Shown here: positions 1 through 6,703 of the stretch, piece by piece
How positions within the stretch are numbered: position 1 is the stretch's first letter
Layout: every line of letters starts with the position of its first letter
From: DATDMG01 sp036518955
GTDB lineage: Bacteria; Actinomycetota; Actinomycetes; Actinomycetales; Kineosporiaceae
Direction of reading: 5' to 3'
Length of the DNA: 20,895 bases
NCBI GenBank assembly: GCA_036518955.1
Contig: DATDMG010000554.1
Coordinates: 1-20,895 of the forward strand
Position numbers and translations under genes: made by a program
The notes under the pieces: model-generated
Database searches by the model: none
What the model saw: the letters and a program-made list of their open reading frames with translations, nothing else
Told to the model about the DNA's origin: nothing

Positions 1-1273
1 CGTTGAACGACGGCGGCATCGTGCTGACGATCACCGCTCCCGGTCGCCAGGCATTGGCGCAGGGCCCGGTGTTGCTGAACATGGCGACGGTGCCGTTCGG
101 GTTGAGCGCGCCCACCGCGGTGAGCGGGACGGCGAGCGGAGGCTGCCCGCCGGTGGGCGGCAGGTGGAACGCGGCGGGGTACATCGCCCGGGTGGTGGCG
201 TCGTTGCCCGCCGAGGCCACCACCGCGATGCCCAGGCCGGCGAGGTCGTGCAGGTGGGAGTAGAGGACCGAGTCGTAGGCCTCGTCGTCCGCGGATTCGT
301 GGTAGTAACCCAGCGACAGGCTCAGGACGTCGATCACCCGGGCCCTGGGTGCACCCGCCTGCTGTAGCTGGATGTACTGCTTCAGTTCCTCCAGCCGGGC
401 GATCAGCTCGCTGTCCGGGATCGCCCCATCGAGGTGGATGGCGGGGATGGAGACGATGTCGGCTGCCGGGCAGACCTGACGCACGATCCCGGCGATGAAG
501 GTGGCGTGCGCGGCGAAGGGACTCATCACCCCGTCCAGAGGTCCGGACGCGGGGACCGGCTGTGGGGGTTGCACGAGGCCCAGCGGCGTGCCGCCCGGTC
601 CGAGGGGGTTCTGGGTCACGATCCCCGTGAGCCAGGGATGGCTGACGTCGATCGACGTGTCCAGCAGCGCGACGACGGGGCGGCGCCCGGCCACCGCGGG
701 TCGCGGCGGCGGGGAGAGCAGGAGGCGGACCGGCTGGGTGCCGCCGAAGCCCGGCTCGCCGTACTGCGCGATCGGCGTCCAACCGCCGTAGGGATGCGGG
801 GAGTTGTAGGGGTGCGGGGAGTTGTACGGCTCGGGGATCAGGTTCGTCGCGAACAGCAGATGGTCCAGCGAGACGCCGCGCAGGGCGGCCTGCGCCCGAG
901 CCGCTCCGCGGGCCTGGACGGCGAGCCGCCGGGCCTGCTGCAGCAGCACCCAGGCGTCCGCGGGTTGCGCCCCCTCGGAGACCATGGTCACCAGCACGGC
1001 GCTCTCCAGCCGCGGAACACCGTCGACGGGCTCCTGCTCGTCGGTGTACCGAAGCCTCAGCTGGAGCCGGTCCGCGGCGGCCTGGAGGAACCCGACCGCC
1101 GCAGCGCGGCGGTCGACCGGAACGATCAGCCGGTCGGCGATGTACACCGTCGAGCGGACCCGCTGACCAGGCAGCGTCACGGCGTCCGCCGGGCGAAGCA
1201 CCTTGGCTCCGTACCGTTGCAGGAGCGAGTCCGCGGGAACCGGGGGCTCGAATTCAGGGAAAGGCATGGTCAC
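1..1273 (-). CDS. S8 family (subtilisin-like) serine peptidase, 3' end outside window
   Basis: Serine endopeptidase of the subtilase (S8) family, truncated by the window edge. From the GTG at 1273 the reading frame shows the Asp block (VALLDTSID, Asp about residue 205), the His block (HATFIAGIV, His about 256) and the oxyanion Asn block (VVASAGND, Asn about 357). The catalytic Ser block (GTS) would lie beyond position 1 and is not seen. Roughly 200 residues precede the catalytic domain, with no clear signal peptide, so a cytoplasmic or autoinhibited enzyme is possible. This leader holds a tandem YNSPHP repeat. The GTG at 1273 is preferred because AGGAG stands 8 nt upstream; an in-frame ATG at 1267 is the alternative. 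It is the last visible gene of a leftward run with an ECF sigma factor and a 159-aa protein, after a gap of about 118 nt. The family call is firm; the substrate is unknown. Confidence 0.88.
   Translation of the reverse strand, partial: MTMPFPEFEPPVPADSLLQRYGAKVLRPADAVTLPGQRVRSTVYIADRLIVPVDRRAAAVGFLQAAADRLQLRLRYTDEQEPVDGVPRLESAVLVTMVSEGAQPADAWVLLQQARRLAVQARGAARAQAALRGVSLDHLLFATNLIPEPYNSPHPYNSPHPYGGWTPIAQYGEPGFGGTQPVRLLLSPPPRPAVAGRRPVVALLDTSIDVSHPWLTGIVTQNPLGPGGTPLGLVQPPQPVPASGPLDGVMSPFAAHATFIAGIVRQVCPAADIVSIPAIHLDGAIPDSELIARLEELKQYIQLQQAGAPRARVIDVLSLSLGYYHESADDEAYDSVLYSHLHDLAGLGIAVVASAGNDATTRAMYPAAFHLPPTGGQPPLAVPLTAVGALNPNGTVAMFSNTGPCANAWRPGAVIVSTMPPSFN
791..826 (-). repeat. 18-nt tandem repeat inside the S8 peptidase gene
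   Basis: Two adjacent 18-nt units (791-808 and 809-826) differ at one base. They encode a duplicated YNSPHP hexapeptide in the leader of the S8 peptidase, giving a Pro/His/Tyr-rich linker just before the catalytic domain. The unit is a multiple of three, so copy-number changes would keep the frame. Confidence 0.8.
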
Positions 1274-1391
1274 GGTGCCAACTCCTCACGACGATCGGGC
1301 GCCTGGAACAGCGGGTGCCCCGGACGCCAGCCTCGCGGCCGCGGGGGTGGGGATCCGACAGGTGGGGCAGCGACCTGGGACGGTGCGCCGG

Positions 1392-1871
1392 TCACAGCTG
1401 CAGGGACGGTGTGACGACCGGCCTGGTCAACGCCGATGGAACCCCCTCGACGGGCTGCAGCACCAGCTGCACCAGCCCTGACGGGAGCCCGTCGACGACG
1501 AACCGCCCGGTCGCGTCGGCGACGGTCCATCGGGATCCGTGCGCCGTGCGCAGCTCGACCCGCAGCGGTTCGGCGGGGACCAGCCAGCCGTCGAGGCGGT
1601 GACCTTCTTCCGCTGACCCGGACAGCGTGATGATCACGGTCAGGCTGTCGGATCCGAAGGTCACCGTCCGGGCGCTCTCCTGATCACCGGATCGCGCCCC
1701 GGCCAGCTCCACGCCGCCACACCGATCGAGCAGGGTCGGCGACAGGTCGACGTCCAGCTGTTCCAGTTCGAGGGCGAAGAGCATGCGATCCACCAGGCCG
1801 TCCGGCGCGGGGTCGAGCTCGCTCCACATCTGGCGCAGCCTGCGCAGCAGGCTCCCGTCGTCGTCACTCAC
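1392..1871 (-). CDS. 159-aa protein coupled to the ECF sigma factor (function unknown)
   Basis: The protein is 159 residues from a GTG at 1871. This start overlaps the sigma-factor stop in a GTGA motif and has GGAG 6 nt upstream, so the two genes look translationally coupled. The reading frame stays open further upstream, but only by running antiframe through the sigma gene. The N-terminal half is acidic and helical-looking (SLLRRLRQMWSELDPAPDGLVDRML). The C-terminal half reads like a small beta-sandwich with alternating hydrophobics and a segment VADATGRFVVDGLPSG, which resembles carboxypeptidase-regulatory-like (transthyretin-type) domains. No membrane segment is evident, so it is not a typical membrane-anchored anti-sigma factor. 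Its position between sigma factor and peptidase suggests a partner or regulator of one of them; this is inference. Confidence 0.75.
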   Translation of the reverse strand: MSDDDGSLLRRLRQMWSELDPAPDGLVDRMLFALELEQLDVDLSPTLLDRCGGVELAGARSGDQESARTVTFGSDSLTVIITLSGSAEEGHRLDGWLVPAEPLRVELRTAHGSRWTVADATGRFVVDGLPSGLVQLVLQPVEGVPSALTRPVVTPSLQL

Positions 1872-2482
1872 CGGTGGCTCCAGGAGGGGTCCGCTGCCAA
1901 CAAGGACCGCAGCTTGTCCAGGCATCGACGACGGGTCGGCCCGATGCTCCCGAGCGGCATGTCGAGCTCGGCGGACAGTGCGTCGTAGTCCGGACGCATG
2001 GCGAAGGCGATGACCCGTAGCAGGCGCTGACAGCGAAGGGTCAGCGTCGAGACGTGCCTCCACAGCATCCGGGACTCGATCGAGGCGATGACCGAATCCT
2101 CCACCGTCGCTCGACCGGGCTCGGGTCGCTCGGGCTCGGTGTCGTCGGATCGGACGGTCTCCCGCGCACGCACCCGGGCAAGGCGCATCGCCTCACGCCG
2201 CGTGGTGGTCATCAGCCAGCCGGGGACGGCCTCGGGATCCCGGATCGTGCCGGCCTGCCGGACGAACGTCAGCCAGGTGACCTGGACGACGTCCTCGGCC
2301 GAACGCCCGTCCAGACCGTAGGCCCGGGCGGTGTGCCACAGCGCTCCGGACAAGCGCCGTACCAGGAACTCCAGGGACGCGCCGTCGCCCTCCCGCCAGC
2401 GGACGAATTCTCCGGCCACGGGGGAGAGCGGCCCCGGGTGCGGGGGGTGCGGGCCGTCGACGTCGGGCTCGGTCGAGTGCAT
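1868..2482 (-). CDS. ECF-type RNA polymerase sigma-70 factor
   Basis: An extracytoplasmic-function sigma factor of 204 residues, which directs RNA polymerase to a small regulon. A region 2 segment runs through about residues 45-105 (AEDVVQVTWLTFVRQ, then VPGWLMTTTRREAMRLAR). A region 4 helix-turn-helix-like segment lies near 150-195 (DYDALSAELDMPLGSIGPTRRRCLDKLRSLL). The length is normal for a two-domain ECF factor with no C-terminal extension. The ATG at 2482 is preceded by GGAGG with 5-nt spacing, which settles the start. It overlaps the next gene by 4 nt and leads the sigma / 159-aa / S8 peptidase run. No anti-sigma factor with a zinc or transmembrane signature is visible, so how it is held inactive is open. 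The 42-nt repeat at 2562-2603 lies about 80 nt upstream. Confidence 0.9.
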   Translation of the reverse strand: MHSTEPDVDGPHPPHPGPLSPVAGEFVRWREGDGASLEFLVRRLSGALWHTARAYGLDGRSAEDVVQVTWLTFVRQAGTIRDPEAVPGWLMTTTRREAMRLARVRARETVRSDDTEPERPEPGRATVEDSVIASIESRMLWRHVSTLTLRCQRLLRVIAFAMRPDYDALSAELDMPLGSIGPTRRRCLDKLRSLLAADPSWSHR

Positions 2483-2561
2483 CTGATCCTCCCGGGCCGA
2501 GGAGTCGAACCGTTTGCGCGATCACGAGACGAGGAGCGGCGGCGGTCCGGGCCTGATACAT

Positions 2562-2603
2562 GTCCACGGGCCGGTTCACTCCGGCGGAGCGAGCGCCCAG
2601 CCG
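2562..2603. repeat. 42-nt direct repeat, copy 1
   Basis: Matches 3497-3538 at 39 of 42 positions, the first 25 nt being identical. The core GCCGG-TTCACT-CCGGC is an inverted repeat with a 5-bp stem. It lies about 80 nt upstream of the sigma factor start, in the same orientation relative to that gene as copy 2 is to the 182-aa gene. It could be a shared regulatory element, a REP-like element or a duplicated gene tail. Confidence 0.8.
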
Positions 2604-2689
2604 CTGGTCTCGGCGAAGAACACCGAGACCGGGGTGTAGCGGACGCCGACGGCCGGAGCGGCAGCGACCGCCAGGACCGCGACCCCCAC
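2576..2689 (-). CDS. Possible 37-aa small ORF ending in GWALAPPE
   Basis: A short GTG-started frame between the 182-aa gene and the sigma gene. It reads VGVAVLAVAAAPAVGV, then RYTPVSVFFAETSG, and ends WALAPPE. The composition looks like a hydrophobic segment followed by a coding-like tail. It lies in the same frame as the upstream 182-aa gene, just after that gene's stop. No good ribosome binding site precedes it. Its last codons and stop lie inside the 42-nt repeat, whose second copy would encode a tail GYALAAPE but has no start upstream. It may be a real small membrane peptide, the tail of a degraded gene, or chance. Confidence 0.25.
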   Translation of the reverse strand: MGVAVLAVAAAPAVGVRYTPVSVFFAETSGWALAPPE

Positions 2690-2716
2690 CGCGAGCGGGA
2701 TCGTGGGGCTCCGCGG

Positions 2717-3265
2717 TCACACCGGTGGGAGCTGCCCCTGGGCCGTGATGATGGAATTGATCTGCGCGCTGAGGTCGGGGACCCCGCAGGCCTTGGCGAG
2801 GAGCCCGGCGTAGGTGACCAGGACGAGGCGGGTCTGTTCCAGGGCGCTCCGCAGCTCCCCGATCCGTGGCCAGGCGTCCTCGTGCGCCTTCACCGAGGAG
2901 GTGGCGGCACGTTCGCTCTCCCACACCTGCAGCTCGGGGTGCCACTGGCTGAGGACCGGTCGCAGCACGAGGTTGAGCATCGCCACGGTGAGGAAGCCGA
3001 GGTTGTACTCGCCATCGCGGCGCGGCTGCGCCAGGTCGGGTCCGTACCGGCGCAGGATCTCGCGGGACTGCCCGAAGAGCGAGTACAGGCTGGTGAGGGC
3101 CTCCCGGGCGATGCCGTCACGCAACGGGACGACGGAGATCCGGGTGCACAGCTCGACGTACATCTCCCAGGCGGCCTTGCGCTCGACGTCGTTGGGTTCC
3201 CAGGTCCCGCCGATGGAGAAGAACTTCAGGTCGAGCTTGACCTCGATGCTCTTGGGCCCGCGCAT
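2717..3265 (-). CDS. Uncharacterised 182-aa protein
   Basis: Starts at the ATG at 3265, with a GAGGGGGAC ribosome binding site just upstream. The frame is open for another 19 codons, but the upstream part has no such site. The protein is mostly helical by eye. It carries a distinctive N-terminal stretch (KSIEVKLDLKFFSIGGTWEP), then ERKAAWEMYVELCTRISVV, a central SLYSLFGQSREILRRYGPD and LNLVLRPVLSQWHPELQVWE. It has no signal peptide, membrane segment or metal motif. From memory this pattern resembles a widespread small family of hypothetical proteins, but I cannot name a domain. It lies upstream of, and on the same strand as, the ECF sigma factor, about 235 nt away, so it may be part of that module. 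Confidence 0.72.
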   Translation of the reverse strand: MRGPKSIEVKLDLKFFSIGGTWEPNDVERKAAWEMYVELCTRISVVPLRDGIAREALTSLYSLFGQSREILRRYGPDLAQPRRDGEYNLGFLTVAMLNLVLRPVLSQWHPELQVWESERAATSSVKAHEDAWPRIGELRSALEQTRLVLVTYAGLLAKACGVPDLSAQINSIITAQGQLPPV

Positions 3266-3781
3266 CGCGTCCCCCTCACTGTGGTGGCCCGGGTGTTCCC
3301 GAGCGGAGCGCCGGGTCAGCAAGGATCGGTTCGGACCGGTTCAACGGCAGCATAGAACGCCGATCCGTCACGGCATCCGGTTGCCCACGTCACATCGGAG
3401 TACCGCAGGGCGACGGGGACCACCAGTGGTGGCGGCGAGCGGCGTGCCGGGCGGGCACTCCGGTCGACTGATCAGGTGGCTGGCGGGGCAGGGCCGGTCC
3501 ACGGGCCGGTTCACTCCGGCGCAGCGAGCGCATAGCCGGGGGTGGGCGCCGGAGGCCGTCACACGGTCAATCCTCAGCGCCCGGCCCCTCGTCCCCCGCG
3601 CCCCGGGACCGTCCCGTCCGGGACTCGTCCGACAGCGGACGTCCGGGCCGCAGGCGCCACGGCGTCCTCGCACCGCTGATCCGCCGAGCTCGAGTGCCCG
3701 GTCAGGGCGTGAACGCCACCGCACCGCACCGGAGACCCTCCTGACCCGGACGTCGACTCTCCCGGCGGATCACCGCTAGAC
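3266..3781. other. Divergent intergenic region without a convincing gene
   Basis: About 515 nt separate the leftward 182-aa gene from the rightward flavoprotein gene. The only open frames here are arginine/proline-rich and lack good ribosome binding sites. The region holds copy 2 of the 42-nt repeat and, at its right end, the promoter of the flavoprotein gene. No RNA gene or strong terminator was recognised. Confidence 0.6.
3497..3538. repeat. 42-nt direct repeat, copy 2
   Basis: Second copy of the repeat at 2562-2603, with mismatches at three positions and the same GCCGG/CCGGC hairpin core. It lies about 230 nt upstream of the 182-aa gene on the side from which that gene would be transcribed. 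Read leftward it contains a short tail GYALAAPE followed by TGA. A stop codon shortly upstream in that frame rules out a complete gene here. Confidence 0.8.
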
Positions 3782-3782
3782 T
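3753..3782 (+). promoter_or_regulatory. Candidate promoter of the nitronate monooxygenase gene
   Basis: TCGACT (3753-3758) and TAGACT (3777-3782) are 18 nt apart and match the sigma-70 -35 and -10 consensus at 4 of 6 positions or better in the key bases. Transcription would start near 3789, inside the KstR-like palindrome, which suits repression by that site. No transcript data are available. Confidence 0.45.
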
Positions 3783-3795
3783 AGAACACGTTTCA
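3782..3795. promoter_or_regulatory. KstR-like operator palindrome
   Basis: TAGAACACGTTTCA fits the TnnAACnnGTTnnA pattern known for the TetR-family sterol-catabolism repressor KstR of mycobacteria and rhodococci. It lies 29 nt before the start codon of the flavoprotein gene and touches the candidate -10. Related TetR regulators of fatty-acid genes recognise similar AACnnGTT cores, so the exact regulator is uncertain. Confidence 0.6.
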
Positions 3796-3824
3796 GGTTG
3801 GAACCCGGCCGTGAGGGAGCTGGC

Positions 3825-4958
3825 ATGCGTACCACCGTCTGTGACCACTTCGGCATCGAGTTTCCGATCTTTGCCTTCACGCACTGCCGGGACGTCGTCG
3901 TGGCGGTCAGCAAGGCCGGCGGTTTCGGGGTGCTGGGGGCGGTCGGCTTCACCCCGGAGCAGCTCGAGATCGAGCTGCGCTGGATCGACGAGCACATCGG
4001 CGACCGCTCCTACGGCGTCGACACGGTCATCCCCAGCAGCTACGAGGGCATGGACGCCGACCTGTCGGCGGAGGAGCTCAAGCAGCTGCTGCAGTCGATG
4101 GTTCCGCAACGTCACCTGGACTTCGCCCGGCAGCTCCTCGCCGACCATGGGGTTCCGGTCCAGGACGACGGCAGCGAGGGCGCGCTGCAGCTTCTCGGCT
4201 GGACGGCGGCGACCGCGACCCCGCAGGTCGAGGTGGCGCTCCGGCACCCGAAGGTCAGCCTGATCGCCAACGCCCTGGGGACACCGCCCCCCGACATGAT
4301 CGAGCGGATCCACGCCGCGGGTCGGACGGTGGCCGCCTTGTGCGGCTCGCCGGATCAGGCCCGCAAGCACGCGGAGGCCGGGGTCGACATCATCATCGCC
4401 CAGGGTGGCGAGGGCGGCGGCCACTGCGGTGACGTCGGGTCGATCGTGCTGTGGCCGCAGGTGGTCAAGGAGGTCGCACCGGTGCCGGTGCTCGCCGCCG
4501 GCGGGATCGGCAGCGGGCAGCAGATCGCCGCGGCTCTGGCGCTGGGCTGCCAGGGCGCCTGGTCGGGGTCTGCGTGGTTGATGGTCGAGGAGGCCGAGAA
4601 CACCTCGGTGCAACAGGCGATGTACGCCAGGGCCACCAGCCGTGACACGGTCCGCAGCCGCTCGTTCACCGGCAAGCCGTGCCGGATGCTGAAGAACGAC
4701 TGGACACAGGCATGGGACCGGCCCGGCAACCCCGAGCCGCTGGGCATGCCGTTGCAGTACATGGTCTCGGGGATGGCGGTGGCGGCGACTCATCGCCATC
4801 CTGAGCTGACCGTTGACGTCGCGTTCAACCCGGTGGGCCAGGTGGTCGGGCAACTGGTGAAGGTGGAGAAGACCGCGGCGGTGATCGAGCGCTGGGTCAG
4901 CGAGTACCTGGAGGCGACGAACCGGCTCAACGACCTGAACGCCGCCGCCGAAGCCTGA
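3825..4958 (+). CDS. Nitronate monooxygenase / 2-nitropropane dioxygenase-type FMN enzyme
   Basis: A 377-residue TIM-barrel flavoprotein of the NMO/NPD family. The N-terminus has the family's FGIEFPIFAFTHCRDVVVAVSKAGGFGVLG block. The active-site stretch is AQGGEGGGHCGDVGS with His200. The FMN phosphate-binding loop is AAGGIGSGQQ (about 225-234). Characterised family members oxidise alkyl nitronates; others are enoyl reductases or act in steroid-ring breakdown, so the substrate here is not known. The ATG at 3825 follows GAGGGAG with good spacing; an ATG 27 nt upstream overlaps the operator side and lacks a site. It stands alone as a monocistron. The KstR-like operator just upstream is the main clue, pointing to sterol or lipid catabolism rather than nitroalkane detoxification (inference). 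Confidence 0.88.
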   Translation: MRTTVCDHFGIEFPIFAFTHCRDVVVAVSKAGGFGVLGAVGFTPEQLEIELRWIDEHIGDRSYGVDTVIPSSYEGMDADLSAEELKQLLQSMVPQRHLDFARQLLADHGVPVQDDGSEGALQLLGWTAATATPQVEVALRHPKVSLIANALGTPPPDMIERIHAAGRTVAALCGSPDQARKHAEAGVDIIIAQGGEGGGHCGDVGSIVLWPQVVKEVAPVPVLAAGGIGSGQQIAAALALGCQGAWSGSAWLMVEEAENTSVQQAMYARATSRDTVRSRSFTGKPCRMLKNDWTQAWDRPGNPEPLGMPLQYMVSGMAVAATHRHPELTVDVAFNPVGQVVGQLVKVEKTAAVIERWVSEYLEATNRLNDLNAAAEA

Positions 4959-5089
4959 CCGAGCCCCGCGGGACGCGACCCTGCCTGCCTCGACGGCCTG
5001 ATCGCCGGAGCACCGCTGCTGCTGGGGCGGACGCCGTGGCATCATCGACGCCTTGGGATACCCGGTGCACGTGCAGGAAGGAACGGTGG

Positions 5090-5512
5090 ATGGCCGGTCG
5101 GGCGAATGGCCGGCCCGGCACGCCGGCAGGGCGCTCGACACGGCAGAAGGCGGCGATCACGGCGGCACTGCACGAGGCGGACGGGTTCCTGACGGCCCAG
5201 GAGTTGCACGATCTCCTTCGCGGTCGAGGGGAGCAGGTCGGTCTGGCGACCGTCTACCGGGGCTTGCAGACCCTCGCCGAGGCCGGGCTGGTGGATGTGC
5301 TGCGTACCCCGGACGGAGAGGCGGCCTACCGACACTGCTCCCAGGGGCACCACCACCACCTGGTCTGCCGGACGTGCGGGCGCACCGTCGAGGTGGACGG
5401 GCCCGCCGTGGAGCGCTGGGCGGACACGGTCGCCACCGAGCACGGGTTCACCGACGTCAGCCACACCCTGGAGATCTTCGGTACCTGTTCCGCCTGTGCT
5501 GAGGGCAGCTGA
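5090..5512 (+). CDS. zur: Fur family transcriptional repressor, Zur-like
   Basis: A 140-residue metal-dependent repressor of the Fur superfamily. The N-terminal winged helix shows TRQKAAITAALHEADGFLTA and the DNA-reading segment GLATVYRGLQTLAEAGLVD (about 51-69). The metal region has HHHHLVCRTCG (His87-90, Cys93, Cys96), and a second Cys pair near the end (Cys133, Cys136) completes the usual structural zinc site. The ATG at 5090 follows AGGAAGG by about 8 nt; an upstream GTG frame adds 18 unlikely residues. It is followed after 86 nt by the zinc-type ABC transporter genes, with a Zur-box-like dyad between. That context is why Zur is preferred over Fur, Mur or Nur. It may autoregulate, although no equally good box is seen in front of it. 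Confidence 0.85.
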   Translation: MAGRANGRPGTPAGRSTRQKAAITAALHEADGFLTAQELHDLLRGRGEQVGLATVYRGLQTLAEAGLVDVLRTPDGEAAYRHCSQGHHHHLVCRTCGRTVEVDGPAVERWADTVATEHGFTDVSHTLEIFGTCSACAEGS

Positions 5513-5548
5513 CCACCTCGGACGACGGGCGCCCCACCGGCACCTCAT

Positions 5549-5577
5549 TTGATATCCGTTCTCATTAGCGTTATCTT
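5549..5577 (+). promoter_or_regulatory. Promoter overlapped by a Zur-box-like dyad
   Basis: TTGATA (5549-5554) and TATCTT (5572-5577), 17 nt apart, form a plausible sigma-70 promoter for the metal ABC operon. The dyad TGATATCCGTTCTCA at 5550-5564 lies directly over its -35 element. Its two half-sites match each other at TGA/TCA plus several inner positions, in the AT-rich style of actinobacterial Zur boxes. Zinc-bound Zur there would block polymerase. Confidence 0.6.
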
Positions 5578-5598
5578 CGGGGGCGGGAAGGAGGCCCC

Positions 5599-6531
5599 GT
5601 GGCCGTGCGGCGCATCGGTCTGGTCGCGGCAGTCGCGATGGTGGCGTTCGGGATCGTCGCCTGTGGTGCAGCCTCCGGCACCACCGCCGTGGGCGGGTCG
5701 GGCAGTGGCTCGAGGGTGATCCGGGTGGTGGCCGTCGAGAACTTCTGGGGCAGCATCGCCGCGCAGTTGGGCGGGCCGCACGCGAAGGTGATCAGCATCA
5801 TCGACAACCCGGACGCCGACCCGCACGACTACGAGGCGACCGCCGCGGACGCTCGGGCGATCGCGGTCGCGGACCTGGTGGTGAGCAACGGGATCGGGTA
5901 CGACACCTGGGCGTCCAAGCTGCTGGCCGCCAACCCTGCACCCCGCCGCATCGCCCTGACGGTCGGTGACGTCGTCGGGGCGCGGCCGGGGGCGAACCCT
6001 CACCGCTGGTACAACCCGGACGACGTGGCCACGGTCGTCGACCGGTTGTCGGCGGCCTACCGGACGCTGGACCCGGCCGACGCTGCCGTGTTCGACCGGC
6101 TGAAGGTGGCGTTCGAGACCACCGCGCTGGCCGGCTACCGGGCAACCATCGCCGAGATCAGGGCCAAGTACGCCGGGACGCCGGTGGGTGCCTCGGAGAG
6201 CATCTTCGCGATGGTCGCCCCGGCCCTGGGCCTGGACCTGATCACCCCGCCCTCCTTCCTCACGGCGATCAGCGCGGGCGCCGACCCGACGGCCGCGGAC
6301 AAGGCCACCGTCGACGCCCAGATCACCGGGAAGAAGATCAAGGTGTACGTGTACAACGCGCAGAATGCCACCCCCGACGTGCAGACCCAGATCAGCCAGG
6401 CCAAGGCTGCCGGGATCCCGGTCACCGCGATCACCGAGACGTTGGTGCCGGCCACCTCCACCTGGCAGGCCTGGCAGACCGCGCAACTGCAGCGGTTGCG
6501 CGACGCGCTGGCCCAGGCGGCCGGCGCCTAG
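5599..6531 (+). CDS. znuA: Zinc/manganese ABC transporter substrate-binding lipoprotein (ZnuA/TroA family)
   Basis: A 310-residue cluster A-I solute-binding protein. A lipoprotein signal ends in IVAC with the lipidated Cys at about residue 22, so it is anchored outside the membrane. Candidate metal ligands are His76 (DPHDYEA), His135 (NPHRWYN), Glu200 (GASESIF) and Glu280 (ITETL). Classical ZnuA uses His at the third site and Asp at the fourth, so this His/His/Glu/Glu set is unusual. It also lacks the His-rich loop seen in many zinc-specific members. AAGGAGG ends 4 nt before the GTG at 5599; a GTG at 5605 is an alternative start. It opens the operon behind the Zur-like box, which argues for zinc, though manganese or iron cannot be excluded by sequence. 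Confidence 0.88.
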   Translation: MAVRRIGLVAAVAMVAFGIVACGAASGTTAVGGSGSGSRVIRVVAVENFWGSIAAQLGGPHAKVISIIDNPDADPHDYEATAADARAIAVADLVVSNGIGYDTWASKLLAANPAPRRIALTVGDVVGARPGANPHRWYNPDDVATVVDRLSAAYRTLDPADAAVFDRLKVAFETTALAGYRATIAEIRAKYAGTPVGASESIFAMVAPALGLDLITPPSFLTAISAGADPTAADKATVDAQITGKKIKVYVYNAQNATPDVQTQISQAKAAGIPVTAITETLVPATSTWQAWQTAQLQRLRDALAQAAGA

Positions 6532-6703
6532 CGCCTTGCACGCCGGGGGAGACCTCCCCGCGGGTCGGGCCGGCGGCGACATCGGGGCCGGCCGGCGACA
6601 GTCACCCGAGACGCGAAGGACAGGTGATCGCGTGGACGCCCGATCCGCACCGCCGACCCGCCGGCCCGGCCCCGCCAGGACCGTGGCGGGGGAGGCTGTC
6701 GGC

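Noticed and set aside
434..1414. Long plus-strand open frame opposite the S8 peptidase
   Set aside because: It is an arginine/glycine-rich antisense frame of a gene with clear subtilase motifs; such shadows are normal at this GC content.
2054..3355. 433-codon plus-strand open frame opposite the sigma factor and 182-aa gene
   Set aside because: Composition is low-complexity Gly/Arg/Asp and it crosses two well-supported minus-strand genes and the space between them.
3702..5141. 479-codon minus-strand frame opposite the flavoprotein gene
   Set aside because: It shadows a gene with NMO motifs, contains no recognisable domain and also covers the KstR-like promoter region.
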